Source of the DNA: Austropuccinia psidii
Taxonomy: Eukaryota; Basidiomycota; Pucciniomycetes; Pucciniales; Sphaerophragmiaceae
Direction of reading: 5' to 3'
Assembly: GCA_023105745.1 (NCBI GenBank)
Contig: JALGQZ010000015.1
Span: 19,878,499 to 19,942,498, forward strand
DNA: 64,000 nucleotides
The translations under genes and the position numbers were made by a program. Shown piece by piece: positions 10,981 to 22,820 of the stretch; position 1 is the first letter of the stretch, and each line of letters starts with the position of its first letter. The notes under the pieces are model-generated. The model was given only the letters and a program-made list of their open reading frames with translations, had not been told where the DNA came from and ran no database searches.

Positions 10981-12526
10981 ATTCTTTCCTCCAACTTCTT
11001 CAGAGCCTTTACAATAAGTATTGTACCTATTTGCAGGTTTTTGCAGTCCAAATCAATGATACGACTGAACTCCCCATAGCTTCTTGAATTAATATCTTGA
11101 AAAAAAATATCTTATGAGGATTAGCTGATGGAATATTCATTCCACCTCTCCACTCTGCAGATTTCAAATCAGTTTCATAATTTGGAAGAACTAAGGAATT
11201 CTGTGGATCTGGAAGGTCTCCAAAGTCCCTCAAGTGTGTGTGAGTTGATCTGAGATATTTCAGGATTATTTCATATGCTTTGTGTCTTAATTAAAATATT
11301 TTCTTTAACTTTTCACCCTGTTTTGTAGTTCTGTGTGGTGTCTGAACTTTGAGATGCTGCTTTTGACTAAACCTTTTCATCAATGTTTCTTCCATGGCAC
11401 CTGTTGAAAATTACAAAAATTTGATTTAGTTGTAAATATTGAAAATTATGAAACAGGAATCAAAATTTAACCATTTAAGTGATTATTTTTGATGTTTGGT
11501 AGAATTCCTACCAGAAATTCACCACCAAACTCAGATACCCCCATTGGAGGACCCCACCAATCAATATGATCAGGTAGTGTGGTATACCTGTACCAGTTTG
11601 GATTAATGGACAAATTAAGAAGGAATATTTTTCAATTTTCCTTAGGACTTTCCCAATATATTATAGTATTCATTTTTTTCAAAATAAATTATAAGGACTA
11701 ACACCATTAAAACTCCATAAATTCCTTTTTTTAATAAATGAACTTGACAATTATGATGTGACACCCCAATGCACCGCCCAGATGAATTAACTTTCAAGGG
11801 ATTGGTTGACCTAAAACAATTATTTTTTTATATATATTTTTATCTCTTAATTTATTTTACTTCAATTTTTTATAAATATTGTGGGTAGTAAAAATCAACA
11901 AACATATACTACAGCACAGAAGGTCCTAGTTACAATGAGGATGCATGGAATTAAATTTCAGGGCAGAGTTGTAGCATAATAGGGGTCATAAATATTAATT
12001 AAAATTTCATTTATATATCAAAAAGGTAGAATTGGGTATTTAGATGAAAATTAGTCTTTATATTAATTTTGAGAGGGAAATGAATATTAAATTTAGAGGG
12101 TTAAATCTAGGAAAAGTTTTTAATTCAGGCTTAGGATATCATTGAAACAAGAAAGGTACAGGTGTATTGTATTCTCTGACTCCTTTGAGGAAGTCTAGCA
12201 TTACAAAAAGGATTTAAACAAATTTAAAAGCTTAGTAATAATTTTATGATTATGATAAGGTGGTCATTTTGATGTTAGAAGAAAGAAATTCAACATTTAG
12301 GGTGTGGAGAGATGGTAAAATGTGAAAGGAAATAGCCTAGGAAGAGGAGATTAGATAGTAGAGATATCACAGTAGTATTACAGAAGGTTCAGAGCAAGAT
12401 TACAGAAGTTTCACAAGGGTGTACTGTATTACAGTTACAGTTACAGGACACCTAGTTACAGAAAAAGACAGGATAATACAGGAAAACTATAGTACAGTGG
12501 TCAGGGAGATAATAATTCGGGGGCTT

Positions 12527-12720
12527 TCAATTGATTACATAATCAATGAAATCATCAACAGGAATTAAAACTAGGATTACTTATCATGGAGATAAGGATA
12601 TCAGGAAACTCAATTGATTACATAATCAATGACATCATCAACACGAATTAAAACTAGGATTACTAATCATGGAGATAAGGATCCCAGTAAACTCAAATGA
12701 TTACATAAGCAAACAACATC
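12527..12720 (+). repeat. About 75-bp tandem repeat in the U3 of the solo LTR
   Basis: Two full copies and a partial third hold AATTGATTACATAATCAATG, CATCAACA and ACTAGGATTACT. They lie 150-350 bp upstream of the TATA box, an enhancer-like position. Confidence 0.75.
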
Positions 12721-13037
12721 ATTTCCCCACAATTTCCCCACAATTTCAAGAACTCAATTAAAAATACAGGTCTCATGATCCAACACCACCAAGCCTTATT
12801 TCATAATACAGGTCAAATGTCAGAAACCCAGATTGGAGAGCTGAAAAAGTTTAAGTCCCCTTTTTTTGACACTCCCATGGAGGCCCCAAAAACTATAAAT
12901 AGAGGTCCCCTCCCCCCTCAATTCTTTTTTCCTCATGGCCTAGACAGAGGCTCATCACAAAAATGTAACTTCTTAATATTTTTTCTGAGGGAAATCCCCT
13001 CCATCCATTCATATTATTCTAATTTTTTAGGAATACT

Positions 13038-13590
13038 CAGTAGCTAAGCTCAGAAGTATAGTTATCCCATCCCCATTCCTAAATTTTGGTCAGTAGCTAA
13101 GCTCAGTAGCACTGTCTGAGTGATTTATAATTAATAGTAGTTAACAGTTGATCTACTTTGAATTCATAAACTCATCTCATTGACTATCTCCATCCCATTA
13201 TTGCTCAGTAGCTAAGCTCAGAAGCACTGTCTGAGTCTTTTTTTTATATAGTTAATAGTAGATAACAGCTGGTCTACATTGATTTATGAACCAAGCTCAT
13301 TGACTATCCCATTGATATTGTTACCCCATTCCTAATTTCTGCTCAGTAGCTAAGCTCAGTAGCACTATCTGAGTGATTTATAATTGATAGTAGTTAACCG
13401 TTGGTCTACTTTAATTCATAAACTCATCTCATTGACTACCTCCATTCCTAAATCTGCTCAGTAGCCAAGCTCAGAAGCATTTTCTGGGTGTTTTATAGAT
13501 ATTAGTAGTTAACAGTTGGTCTACATTATTTTATAAATCCGTCCCATTGACAAGGGTCTTTACTCAGTAGCCAAGCTCAGTAGTAAATTG
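13038..13590 (+). repeat. About 115-bp repeats after the TATA box of the solo LTR
   Basis: The core CAGTAGCTAAGCTCAG (or the CC variant) starts at 13038, 13091, 13205, 13344, 13459 and 13564. Between cores is a conserved TTAACAGTTGGTCTAC and CTCATTGACTA block. The same core lies after the TATA box in LTR1 and LTR G. Confidence 0.85.
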
Positions 13591-15680
13591 AACAATATTA
13601 GTGTCTGTTATCCCAGGTTATCATCATAAAGTTATTAAACCCTTAAAAAAATATAATAGTGTTTGTTATTATTATTTATCATATTATCAACAGTGTTATC
13701 ATCTAAATTGGAAATCCCTCAAGGGGTTACTGTTCTCAGTAAAGGAATTAAAAAGTCTTTTCCAAGTTTTATATCTTTATTTATTTGTGTTAAGTTTTAC
13801 TAAGCCATTGTTTCCAGATCAAACAAAGTCTGATAGAGTCTGTTGAATATACTTTTCTGACCAGCCACCATCAAATAAAATAAATTGATTGTGAACTCAA
13901 GTCAAGATAATTCAGCATTTTCAGGAAGGGCAGTTCAGATTATTCTGACACACAAGCAGATCAAGTGTTACAATCTTGAACAGCAATTCAAAACTATTCT
14001 ATTGTAATTTCCCCTTCCAGGTACTGCCTCATTTATCCCACACAAGAGGAGTTCCCACAGTAGGTGCATTTTGTAGTGGTGGTTTGGATTCAGCTTGACA
14101 TTTTCAAAACTTCAAAAGATGTTTCCTGATAAACCTCATACATTTGGGAAAATTAAAGACTATCATCTTTGCTTGAAGCCTTGCTGGTTACTATGCGCTT
14201 ACATTGTACAAGTGCACATAAGCTGATAATGAATTGCTCCAAATCAAAGTTGAAGTCTTGCTGATAACTGAAAAAATATCAGTAACTGAAAGAGGAATTT
14301 AAATGTTGAATAATGCATTGAATTCGCTGGCCTTCAACCTACCACAGTATGATTCACCTAATTTCTTTTGTATTCTTGTCACACCTTTTGGGACTACAAC
14401 CTCGTAAAGCTGAGAAATTAACCTCTTCTTTTTGGAATCAGAAAAAAAGAAATTTTCAGATTGATAATTGCTTTGAAAAAGAATCCATTGATTCTGAGTC
14501 TTAGTTTGAATTTCTAGCACTACTATCATTCCATCTTGCTGCATTCTTTGAGAATCCCCATTAATGATTGAAATGGTGCTGAAGAATCCCCTCAAACCAA
14601 GTATGCATGACACCAAGTGTAATGTTAAACACTGGATTCCAATAAGGTAGGCCATTTAATTCAGACCAGAAAATGCTAGTTTTTTTGGCCAATTTTTCCT
14701 TCTTTGTGCATGATTCCAATTTGCGGTAAGAAAAAGATGAGTTGCAAACATCTTGAACAGATTGGCATCTTCCTAAATTCAATTCTTTTTTCTTATTGAT
14801 TGTGATATCACACCAAGTACAAACCCTATTTTCTGAGTGTGACATAAGCCCTGCTACTTTATGAGTAGCAATGACATCACCAATTAAAGCTGCTAGCTTG
14901 ACAATCACTTTATGCCCCTGAGGATAGTTTGATGTACATATTGCAATTCCTCTGTTAAATTCAAGGATCCCATTTACAAGAGGCCCTAATATGTTGCTAA
15001 TTGACAAAATTTTGGTTTGATTTCGTCCAGGGATTATTCTGTAAAATTTGGTTGATAACATAGACAGGGTGGGAGATTTAGGAAGTTGAGTGTGATCACA
15101 CCCATAGATGCTTGATATCCTGAGAGCTTTTTTTGTAGTGGATTGAACAAGTCAATAAAGATACTGAGCCCCAGAATTAAGCTATTACCTCTTGGTTCTT
15201 TTGGAAACATTGTTTTCCAGATTGATCCCTGTGCAACATCAATGATTGGTTCTGGTGGTTGAGATTCCAATTCATCCTTCCACTTATCAATCATTTCTTC
15301 CATTCCCAATAAATTCGAAAACTGTTTGATCCAATCTACAAGGCTGTGGGCTAAAAAAACTGATTTGGGAACTCTGGCGCATGGCTTGTTCTGAGGAAAT
15401 ATTTGACCAATTTTCCATTGTGGGGAGGGAACCTTGAATTATTTAGCAAAAACCTTATCTTGAGCCTGTGGTAAGATCCTCAAAGAGTCAAAAAGGTCAT
15501 TTCCACATGGCTTACTAGTCAAAGAAGCCTGATATCTGCATTCTTCTGGTGCCAGTTCTGCATCATAAAGAGAAAAGAATTTGATACAGCATATGGATTT
15601 TTCAAATTTTACATCAAGCTGAAGCATTTTTATGATACTATGAACATTGCAGGGTACCAAATTGGTAAGTTTGCACTCAA

Positions 15681-17640
15681 CTCAATTGTGATGATGAATA
15701 CCTTCTACTATGTGGAGTAATCTATCTCATGCCTTCTTACAGTTTTTGTTACTTAGACCGGCATCAAAGTTCAGCCACATGATATACTGTAATATTAAGT
15801 CTAATTCAAAATTGAATTGAGTTATATTTCTCAAAAGATCATGGATTTTGAATTAAACAAAAAGAAATTAGAATAAAAGCTATTTCTGATTCCTTCATGA
15901 AATCTCCTACAAAATCAGATTTGTATTCTGTTGAATTATCACTTTTGGTGGTAGCAGAAAATTTTTTGGTTTCTTTCAAGAAGATGTTAGGAAAAATTCT
16001 TGAAAGCATAATCATATCTGATTCATTTGTAATACTTCTTCAATATATATTCCTTGTACTGCGATGAACAAGGAGGCCCTTTTGGATCTTTCTTTTGGGT
16101 GTTGTGAAGGTGTACTGTGAACATTTAGAAAGATTGCATAGCTCCATGCTTGAATAATTTGTTTGTTGAGCAAAGGATTTTTTATTTGCATTTTGGTGTA
16201 ATAATTTTATTGTAAAAACAAATATTTTGTTGCTTCCCCTTCATTGGTAGAGTTTTGTGATTAATTATGAAGTTAGGAAAGGAAAAAATAGATTTCCAAA
16301 ATGAACCAAATTCTAATTTAATGAATTAATACTTTTGTTACACGGTTAAAAAAGGCAATCCCTCAGCTGCAGCTTTGCACAGAAATTTTCAATCTAATGA
16401 GAGGAACGTTGAGCAAACCCAGCTCTTCCCCTTTCTTCAATTATTTTTACTAGTAAGTGTTTCCTTTGTATGAGCTATACACTCAATCTTAGCTAAGTTT
16501 TTTTCCCTCAGATTCCTTTTTAATGAAACTATTTGAAGCAATTTCTCAAATTTTTCAAGCTCAATACCAATCCCAAAACAATTGTTTTATTGCTCCATTG
16601 TGTCAAGCTATGGCCTTTGGTGTTAAAGACCATTGTAAATGAATTGGGGCCCCTGTGAGTCCTACTTTACTTTAAATTATCATTCCTTATCCATCTTTCT
16701 TTTCTGAAAATATCGCTTTTTTTCTGCATTGGTAATTCAAATGTTTTTCTAAATCATTTTAGCCTTCATCATAACATACTTCTCATTTCAAATTATCCAT
16801 TCTGTGAGTCATCACATCTTGATTTTCTATTTATTATCCCCTACCTTCAGTTTAATATCAGACATTCTTGATTCCTTGTTTATTATTTGTCACACAATTG
16901 TGTTTCTCTTTCTCTTTGCCACAAAGAATAAGACTCATATCCTTTTTTTATTTCATAATTTTACTCAAATATATGTACAAATGCAAAAATTCAAAAAAGC
17001 ACCAAACAAAATTTTGATGAAAATACCAATGGAGCTTTATTGGAAACTATGAGAAAAAGAAACCAAAATTTATCAATTGAAATCTGAATCTCGAAGGACG
17101 GATTGTACAATTCAAACATTTAGTAGCAAAATTAGATGCTCTTGAGAGAGACATGGATTGTTTTTTTTGGCTTCATCATTTAGCTATCATTCAACTGATT
17201 AAGAATTAATGAATGAGCAGCCCTTAGAATATATATCAAAGAATAATTCCAATGCATTTTCAAGCACATGGAGTGAATGGAACCAAATAAAATTATCCTT
17301 TCCTATTAACATCAAGAACTCCCAATTTTGTCTTAGGTTTCTGTTCCTAAATTTTGTCTGATTTCATTTTTTGGTATTAAGAAACTTACTAATAAACGTT
17401 TTAAACAAATTCTCTTATTTTTTGGTAGAGAATTATTATTTTATGGTGGTATTTGTAATGAATTGACTCAAAAATAGCTATTTTATGTAGGATTGAAGGG
17501 ATGATGAATTAGATTTTTTTAAATACTTTGAGAGTCAAGAAAATACATTTGAAATACTTCATGTCTTCCTTGGTGAGTTCTAATTGAGACATACACAGCC
17601 TTTGAAGATACTGAGAATTTTAGACACTGTGGATCAGGAG
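15681..17640. other. A/T-rich upstream region of the CACTA transposase
   Basis: No recognisable gene. It lies between the transposase N-terminus and the right terminal repeat, and should hold the promoter and sub-terminal binding sites. The open frame at 16804-17052 is low-complexity and not a gene. Confidence 0.5.
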
Positions 17641-17647
17641 CAGTGCA

Positions 17648-17700
17648 GGTCAGAGTGACCTGATAAGGGTCAGGTCAGCTTTTTGCCAGTTGTAGTAGTG
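17648..17700 (-). repeat. Right terminal inverted repeat of the CACTA element
   Basis: Reads CACTACTACAACTGGCAAAA inward on minus, followed by CTGACCTGACCC. Intact CACTA bases define the element edge at 17700, next to the GTT duplication. Confidence 0.85.
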
Positions 17701-18033
17701 GTTAGTGAATCGATGTTGATTTTCAGTGCCAACTTTGAAATGGGTTTAATTCCCCCTTGTGGAAGTAGCTCTGCTTCTGGACCTCTCAGTTTTGGAAATA
17801 GGGTAACCATGCTGTGTAGCATATTCTGAGCCTTGAGAAAGCTTAGTGATGCAACTTGGTATCATTGTGTTCTTGAATTCTGACAAACCTAACCGATGTT
17901 TGGAACCGTGTTGTGATTGAGGCTGCTCAAACTTAATTATAATTTGAGAAGTACAAACCTGGTTTCTGGATGGATGCTTGCCTGTGAAAGACTTGCTAAA
18001 CCCACAATGTTGGAGCTGTAAGTCATTATCCGG
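17701..18033. other. Short flank between the CACTA element and element B
   Basis: No gene. The last bases (CCGG) pair with CTGG at 30931 as the probable 4-bp duplication of element B, so this stretch was once continuous with 30935 onward. Confidence 0.5.
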
Positions 18034-19961
18034 TGTGGAACTCCTTTTAGTGTGGGATTGGATAAGGCAGTCCTTGAGGGGGAAATCACAGGTAAACAGT
18101 TTTGAATTGCTGAAATAATCCTGTAACCAAGGGTGCTAATGGTGCTTTAGCTGCCCCTCTGAATATACTAAACAATCTCCCTACAGAGCTCACAAATCAA
18201 TATTTAAGATTGTGGCTTTACAACTAGAGAAGACTTTTTAGAAGTCTCTATCAGACCTATTCAATAACCAGATAAGTAACTTATAAGTTAAAACAGTATA
18301 AGATATAACTTTAAGATAATAATATAAGATAATTTTAAGGGTAAGACCTTAATAGTATAAGAGGTTGATTTAATATAATAGTAATAATATATATTCTAAG
18401 GGGGTAAGTTCAATTTGATGTTATATATGTTATAATACTTAATGGTTTGAGAGGGTAATTGTTAATATAATATAATAATAAGACCTTTAATAATTTATTG
18501 GTAAGATATTGTTCAATATAGAGAGGATGTTTGTTAAATATATAAAAGATATAATAAAATATCAGGGTAGGGGTTTCTTTATATATAATAATATATAGTT
18601 GTAAGGTTGGTTTCTTAATATGAAGGTATAATAAGGCTATTTTTCCTTTCTAATGTAAAGGCTATGGGGATAAACTCAACATTATGAGTATTATTGATAG
18701 TACTATAATCATAAGACTAATAATTTAAACATTGGGTGGATTAAAAATATTAAGTAGACCTTCTGTTAACTACTATTAATTAGAAATCACTATGAATTAA
18801 GCTTATAAGTATATGATACTTTTAATAAAATAACGAGATTATCCTACTAGTAAGGGATGAATAGTTATTCTCCTTCTTGGTATATAACTAATTATATTCA
18901 TGGGGAAAAAAGGAGAAAATGAGGGAGAGAGGACCTATATTTATATTCTTTGGGCCCTCCATAGAGGCACTCAAAAACAAGGGACTTAGAATTTTTTTCA
19001 CTTCTTTTGGCTGGGATAATTTCTTTATAGTGGTGAGATATCATTTGTTTGGTTTGTTGCACCAATTTATGTATGATTATGTAATCTGAGATGTTTTTGC
19101 TGGTGAAGAATTTTGAGATGGTATCATTTGATCAAGATATTGCACCATATGTTTGGTATATTGCACCATTTATGGGACTTTACTTCTATTTTAATTAAAC
19201 TTTAAGATTATTATGCACAGCCTTGAGGGGATTTAGCTGGTGAGAAATATCCAAATGGTGTCATTTGATCAAGATATTGCACCATATGTTTGGTTTGTTG
19301 CACCATTTCTGGGGGGATGAGGTGATTTTGTACAGCTATTGCACCATAGGTCTGTTCACTGTTTGAACTTTAGGTGGAGAATTCTGTGTATTGTGGGGAT
19401 TCTATTTGTCCTGTATGAGTTTTCTCTTTTCTTTATCTAACTTAATTCTGTTTTTAATTTATATTTACTGGCTTATCAGGTGGTTGTGCTTGTGTTTCCA
19501 CAGATATGCTGTGTAATTTAAGGTTTTGATGTATTTTCCTTGCATAAATTAATTGATCTTCTTTTTCTTCCTGTCTTGTGACTGTTGATTAATACAGCTT
19601 TAATTTATTCCTTATTGAAGTGGCTTCAGTTTAATAACTGCATTGCTGAGTAATCCCAAGGTTGAGCAGAGGTTGGGTAACTTGAGTGTTACACTACCCC
19701 TTTCACTGGTAACTTCAACATTTCTTTGCAAGCTTGTACTTTGCTTTTATTCATTTTATTTTTATTCTTTTAATCAAATAGACCATTCTTCCCTGACTTT
19801 CCTTATGGGATCATACATAATGATGGACTTCAATCCATTATATTGCTTAATTACCCTGTTATAATTGATTAATTTTGATTTTTCTTTCTTCAGTCTTCAA
19901 ATTATAGTCCTATAAATGAAATTCCACTTGAAACTGGGCCATTAAGGTATGGAATACCACA
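18034..19961 (-). repeat. 3' LTR of element B
   Basis: On plus it runs from TGTGGAACTCC to GGAATACCACA and matches 29003-30930 base for base over long stretches. The TATA-like stretch on minus (near 18945) has decayed. Confidence 0.92.
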
Positions 19962-19973
19962 TCCCCCTCTCCA
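19962..19973 (-). other. Polypurine tract of element B
   Basis: The minus strand reads GGAGAGGGGGA directly before the 3' LTR. Confidence 0.75.
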
Positions 19974-20434
19974 TTTAATGCTGTCCCCAGCATTCCAGTT
20001 TCAAGTGAAATATTTTGGTTCCATTTAGCCATATTTTATTCCTTTAAATATTTATTCTATTAATTTCACATGATATTTTCTGTTGACATCTCTTGATATT
20101 AATTCTGAACCTCCATGGGTTGCTCCTTGTATTGTCTTCTTTGCTTCATTTATTTTGATATAATTTCATGCTTCTGTTATATTGTCTATTATTCTTGTTT
20201 ATTGATATTTTTCTTTGAAACTTTTTATTATTATTAGAAATTATGTAACTTTGTTCTTCCAAATTTAGTATACTAATGTAGATATGAGTTAATAAGATAT
20301 TTCCAGCCCATTGATTGGATTGATTGATTCTTTTGGAATTTTGAGATATGTGATTCTGATTTATGGGTTGATTATTTTTTTTTGTCCAAAGAAGATTTTG
20401 AATATTGAAACAAGTTTGTTAATGAATAATGATG

Positions 20435-20620
20435 CAGCTTAAGGTCATACTCAGGACAACAGCTTGAGTCATTTGAGGTAATAATTTGATAAAAAAATAA
20501 AGAATTTATTCAGATAGTTTAAGGTCTTGTAAAGGACCTATTCTTGAGGTAATTTTATTGGTAAGATATAAGAAATATTTGGGCAGTTTAAGGTCTTATC
20601 TAGGACCTATTCTTTTTTTT
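20435..20620. repeat. Degenerate copies of the spacer repeat of this Gypsy lineage
   Basis: GCAGCTTAAGGTCATACTC (20440), TAGTTTAAGGTCTTGTAAAG (20519) and GCAGTTTAAGGTCTTATC (20583) match the CAGTTTAAAGTCATACAAGG core of 7597-7846. Confidence 0.7.
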
Positions 20621-21619
20621 TGTTTTGTTTTTCTAATTGGGTTGTTCTTTCTTGTTGTTTTTTTTTTCTGAAATTAACCTTAAATGGTAGGGCCATCGCC
20701 TCTCCATTTAATAATTATACCATCATATCTACTTTATATAATAATTAAAATAAATATAATTTAATATCAATATATGATATGGGTTTTTTTTATTATAATT
20801 TATTAAAGAAATAATAATATAACAATAGTAAAATAATAATGAATAATAATGATGATAATATAATTAAGTAAGAAAATAACTTATAATAAAATTAATATCC
20901 AGTAATATAAATCATAACACAATGATAATAAAATAGATTACTTAGATATCTCTGAGAATTAGAACTAATTTAAGGTCTTTAGTGTACCTCTTGAATTATC
21001 ATTTTTTATTTTTTTATTTGTTTGGTAGATTAATTATTATTAATGGTGAGTGGATTTTTTTTATTGTTATTAAAGGTTAACATCCCCTCTCCATTTAATA
21101 ATTTGACCCTAATTTTAATTTATTTATTTTAATTTGTTCTTTTTTTTTTTTTTTTTTGTAACAAGAAATTTAGTTTAATATAAATAATAATAACAATTTT
21201 TAATTTAATATAAATAATGATAATAATATTATAGTTTAATATAAATAATAATAATAACATTTATTCTTATTTTTATTATTTTTTTTTATAATAATAAATT
21301 TAATTTAATATAAATAATAACAACTTTAATTTAATATAAATAATAATGATAAATTTAATTTAATTTATATATAATAATACTAAATTTCATTTAATTTAAA
21401 TAATAATTGTAAATTTAATTTAATTTATATAATAATAATTTTTTTTTTTTTTTTGAAATAGCTGGGTGTGAATACTTCAAAAATAAACAGCTGCACTTCT
21501 TATCTTGCCGCGGCTGTTAGAGTTTCTTCCAACTTTAATTCAACCCTCTTTCCATTTCCATTAAAATAAAATAAATAAATAAAAAAACTTTATTTTTTAT
21601 ATTTTTTTTGTTTATCTAA

Positions 21620-22290
21620 TGTCTACACTGTACAGTATACTACACTACCATTCTTCTTTTTTTTTCTTGCAATTGTTCTCTTTTTTTTTTCTTATTTTTT
21701 TTTTAATTTAATTTACGTTTTTTTTTTTTTTTTTTTTGCAAGTGTTTACAGTACAGTACAATACTGTAGTACTCCTCCTTTTCAGTCGCGATTGAGGTTT
21801 TTTTTTAATACTATTATTATCTTATTTTTTTTCATTTTATTTTATTTTATTTTTTTTTAGAAAAAAATAAAAAATAAAAAATTAAGAATATTTTTTTTTT
21901 TGTTTTTTTTTTTAATGTACAGTACTGTACTCTATTTTTGTAGTTGCAATCAATTGTTTTTTTTTTTTTTTGATTGTTCTTTTTTTTTTTTTAAGAAAAA
22001 TAAAATAAAACAAAAAATAAAAAAAGTGATTTATATTTTTTTTTTTTTTTTTTAAAAAAAAATGAAATTAAAAATACAAAATAAAACAAGTGATATATTT
22101 TTTTTGTTAGACAGTACTCCATTGTATTTTTTTTATTTTTTATTTTTGACTGTGATTGAATGTTTTTTTTATTGTTTAATAATTTTTTTTTTAAAGAAAA
22201 ATCAAAAATAAACAAAATTTATATAATTTTTTTTTTCACATTACAGTACACAGTAGGAATGTATCTTTCTTTTTACTGTGATTGATTGTT
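21620..22290. repeat. Repeated TGTACAGTAC palindromes set in poly-T
   Basis: ACAGTAC-type words occur near 21633, 21745, 21920, 22110 and 22244. Most are followed 30-70 bp later by a GTNGCRATTGA- or GTGATTGA-like word, and all sit between T runs of 8-17. The spacing is 105-195 bp, so this is a degenerate tandem array rather than chance. Confidence 0.7.
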
Positions 22291-22351
22291 TTTTTTTTAT
22301 TATTGTTTTTGTTGTTTTTTTGTTTTTTTTGCTGTTTTTGCATCGTTACAA

Positions 22352-22820
22352 TGCTTTTTTTTTTTAATTACTATTATTATTATAAAAAATTTCATTTTTA
22401 ATGAAAAAAAATAATTATTATTGTATATTTTTTTATAATATACTTGATAATAATTATTATATTATTATTTTATTTTTAGATATTTTTAAAGTTAATATTA
22501 AGATTAAGTATCAATTAATTGAGTTTAATTGATCTTAATTTAGTTTTTAGTTTTTATTTATTATTTGTTTTTTTTAGTTAAGCAGTGCTTTTTTTTTTAA
22601 TTACTATTATTATTATAAAAAATTTCATTTTTAATGAAAAAAAATAATAATTATTGTATATTTTTTTATAATATACTTGATAATAATTATTAAATTATTA
22701 TTTTATTTTTTTGATATTTTTAAAGTTAATATTAAGATTGAGTATCAATTAATTACATTTAATTGATCTTAATTTAGTTTTTATTTTTATTTATTATTTG
22801 TTTTTTTTAGTTGAGTGGAG
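22352..22820. repeat. 235-bp direct tandem duplication
   Basis: GCTTTTTTTTTTT followed by TTACTATTATTATTATAAAA starts at 22352 and again at 22587. The two copies run in parallel with few differences, through ATTGATCTTAATTTAG, to about 22820. Confidence 0.85.

Larger units (their letters stand above)
11578..14059 (+). mobile_element. Solo LTR of family 1 inside the transposase gene
   Basis: It starts TGTGGTATACCTGTACC and ends GAGGAGTTCCCACA, and GTAG is duplicated on both sides (11574-11577, 14060-14063). A TATA box (CTATAAATAGAGG) lies near 12893, followed by the C-rich stretch. There is no internal domain or second LTR, so it arose by LTR-LTR recombination. At 2482 bp it is longer than the LTRs of B (1928) and C (1921), partly because of internal repeats. 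Confidence 0.9.
10981..15680 (-). pseudogene. Tnp2-type CACTA transposase, broken and interrupted by a solo LTR
   Basis: Reading minus: the N-terminal zinc-binding segment (FFSLYDAELAPEECRYQASL, CG, about 15600-15510); IFIDLFNPLQKKLSGYQASM and LNFLNLPP (about 15170-15080); IIPGRNQTK (about 15040); KVAGLMSHSENRVCTWCD (about 14855); LPYWNPVFNITLGVMHTWFE (about 14640), the core motif with the Asp replaced by Gly; then VVVPKGVTRIQKKLGESYCG (about 14390) and FNALFNI. Homology breaks at the solo LTR (11578-14059) and resumes at about 11390-10990 (DLPDPQNSLVLPNY, SSVVSLIWTAK). Typical Tnp2 proteins are a single chain of about 1000 residues. At least four frameshifts and the LTR insertion make it nonfunctional. 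Confidence 0.85.
8161..17700. mobile_element. Dead CACTA (Tnp2-type) DNA transposon
   Basis: The right end, read inward on minus from 17700, is CACTACTACAACTGGCAAAA, the classic CACTA terminus. The left end matches it inverted: CAACCAGCAAAAATCTGACC from 8173, then CCTGACCC and ATCAGGTCACTC in both, about 40 bp with about five mismatches. The outermost CACTA bases on the left are eroded. GTT flanks both sides (8158-8160 and 17701-17703), the 3-bp target duplication expected for CACTA elements. Inside are a plus-strand accessory gene, a minus-strand Tnp2 transposase and a later solo LTR. It is immobile now because the transposase is full of stops. Confidence 0.8.

Noticed and set aside
21991..22215. 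Lys/Phe-rich 74-codon frame
   Set aside because: Pure low-complexity A/T sequence.
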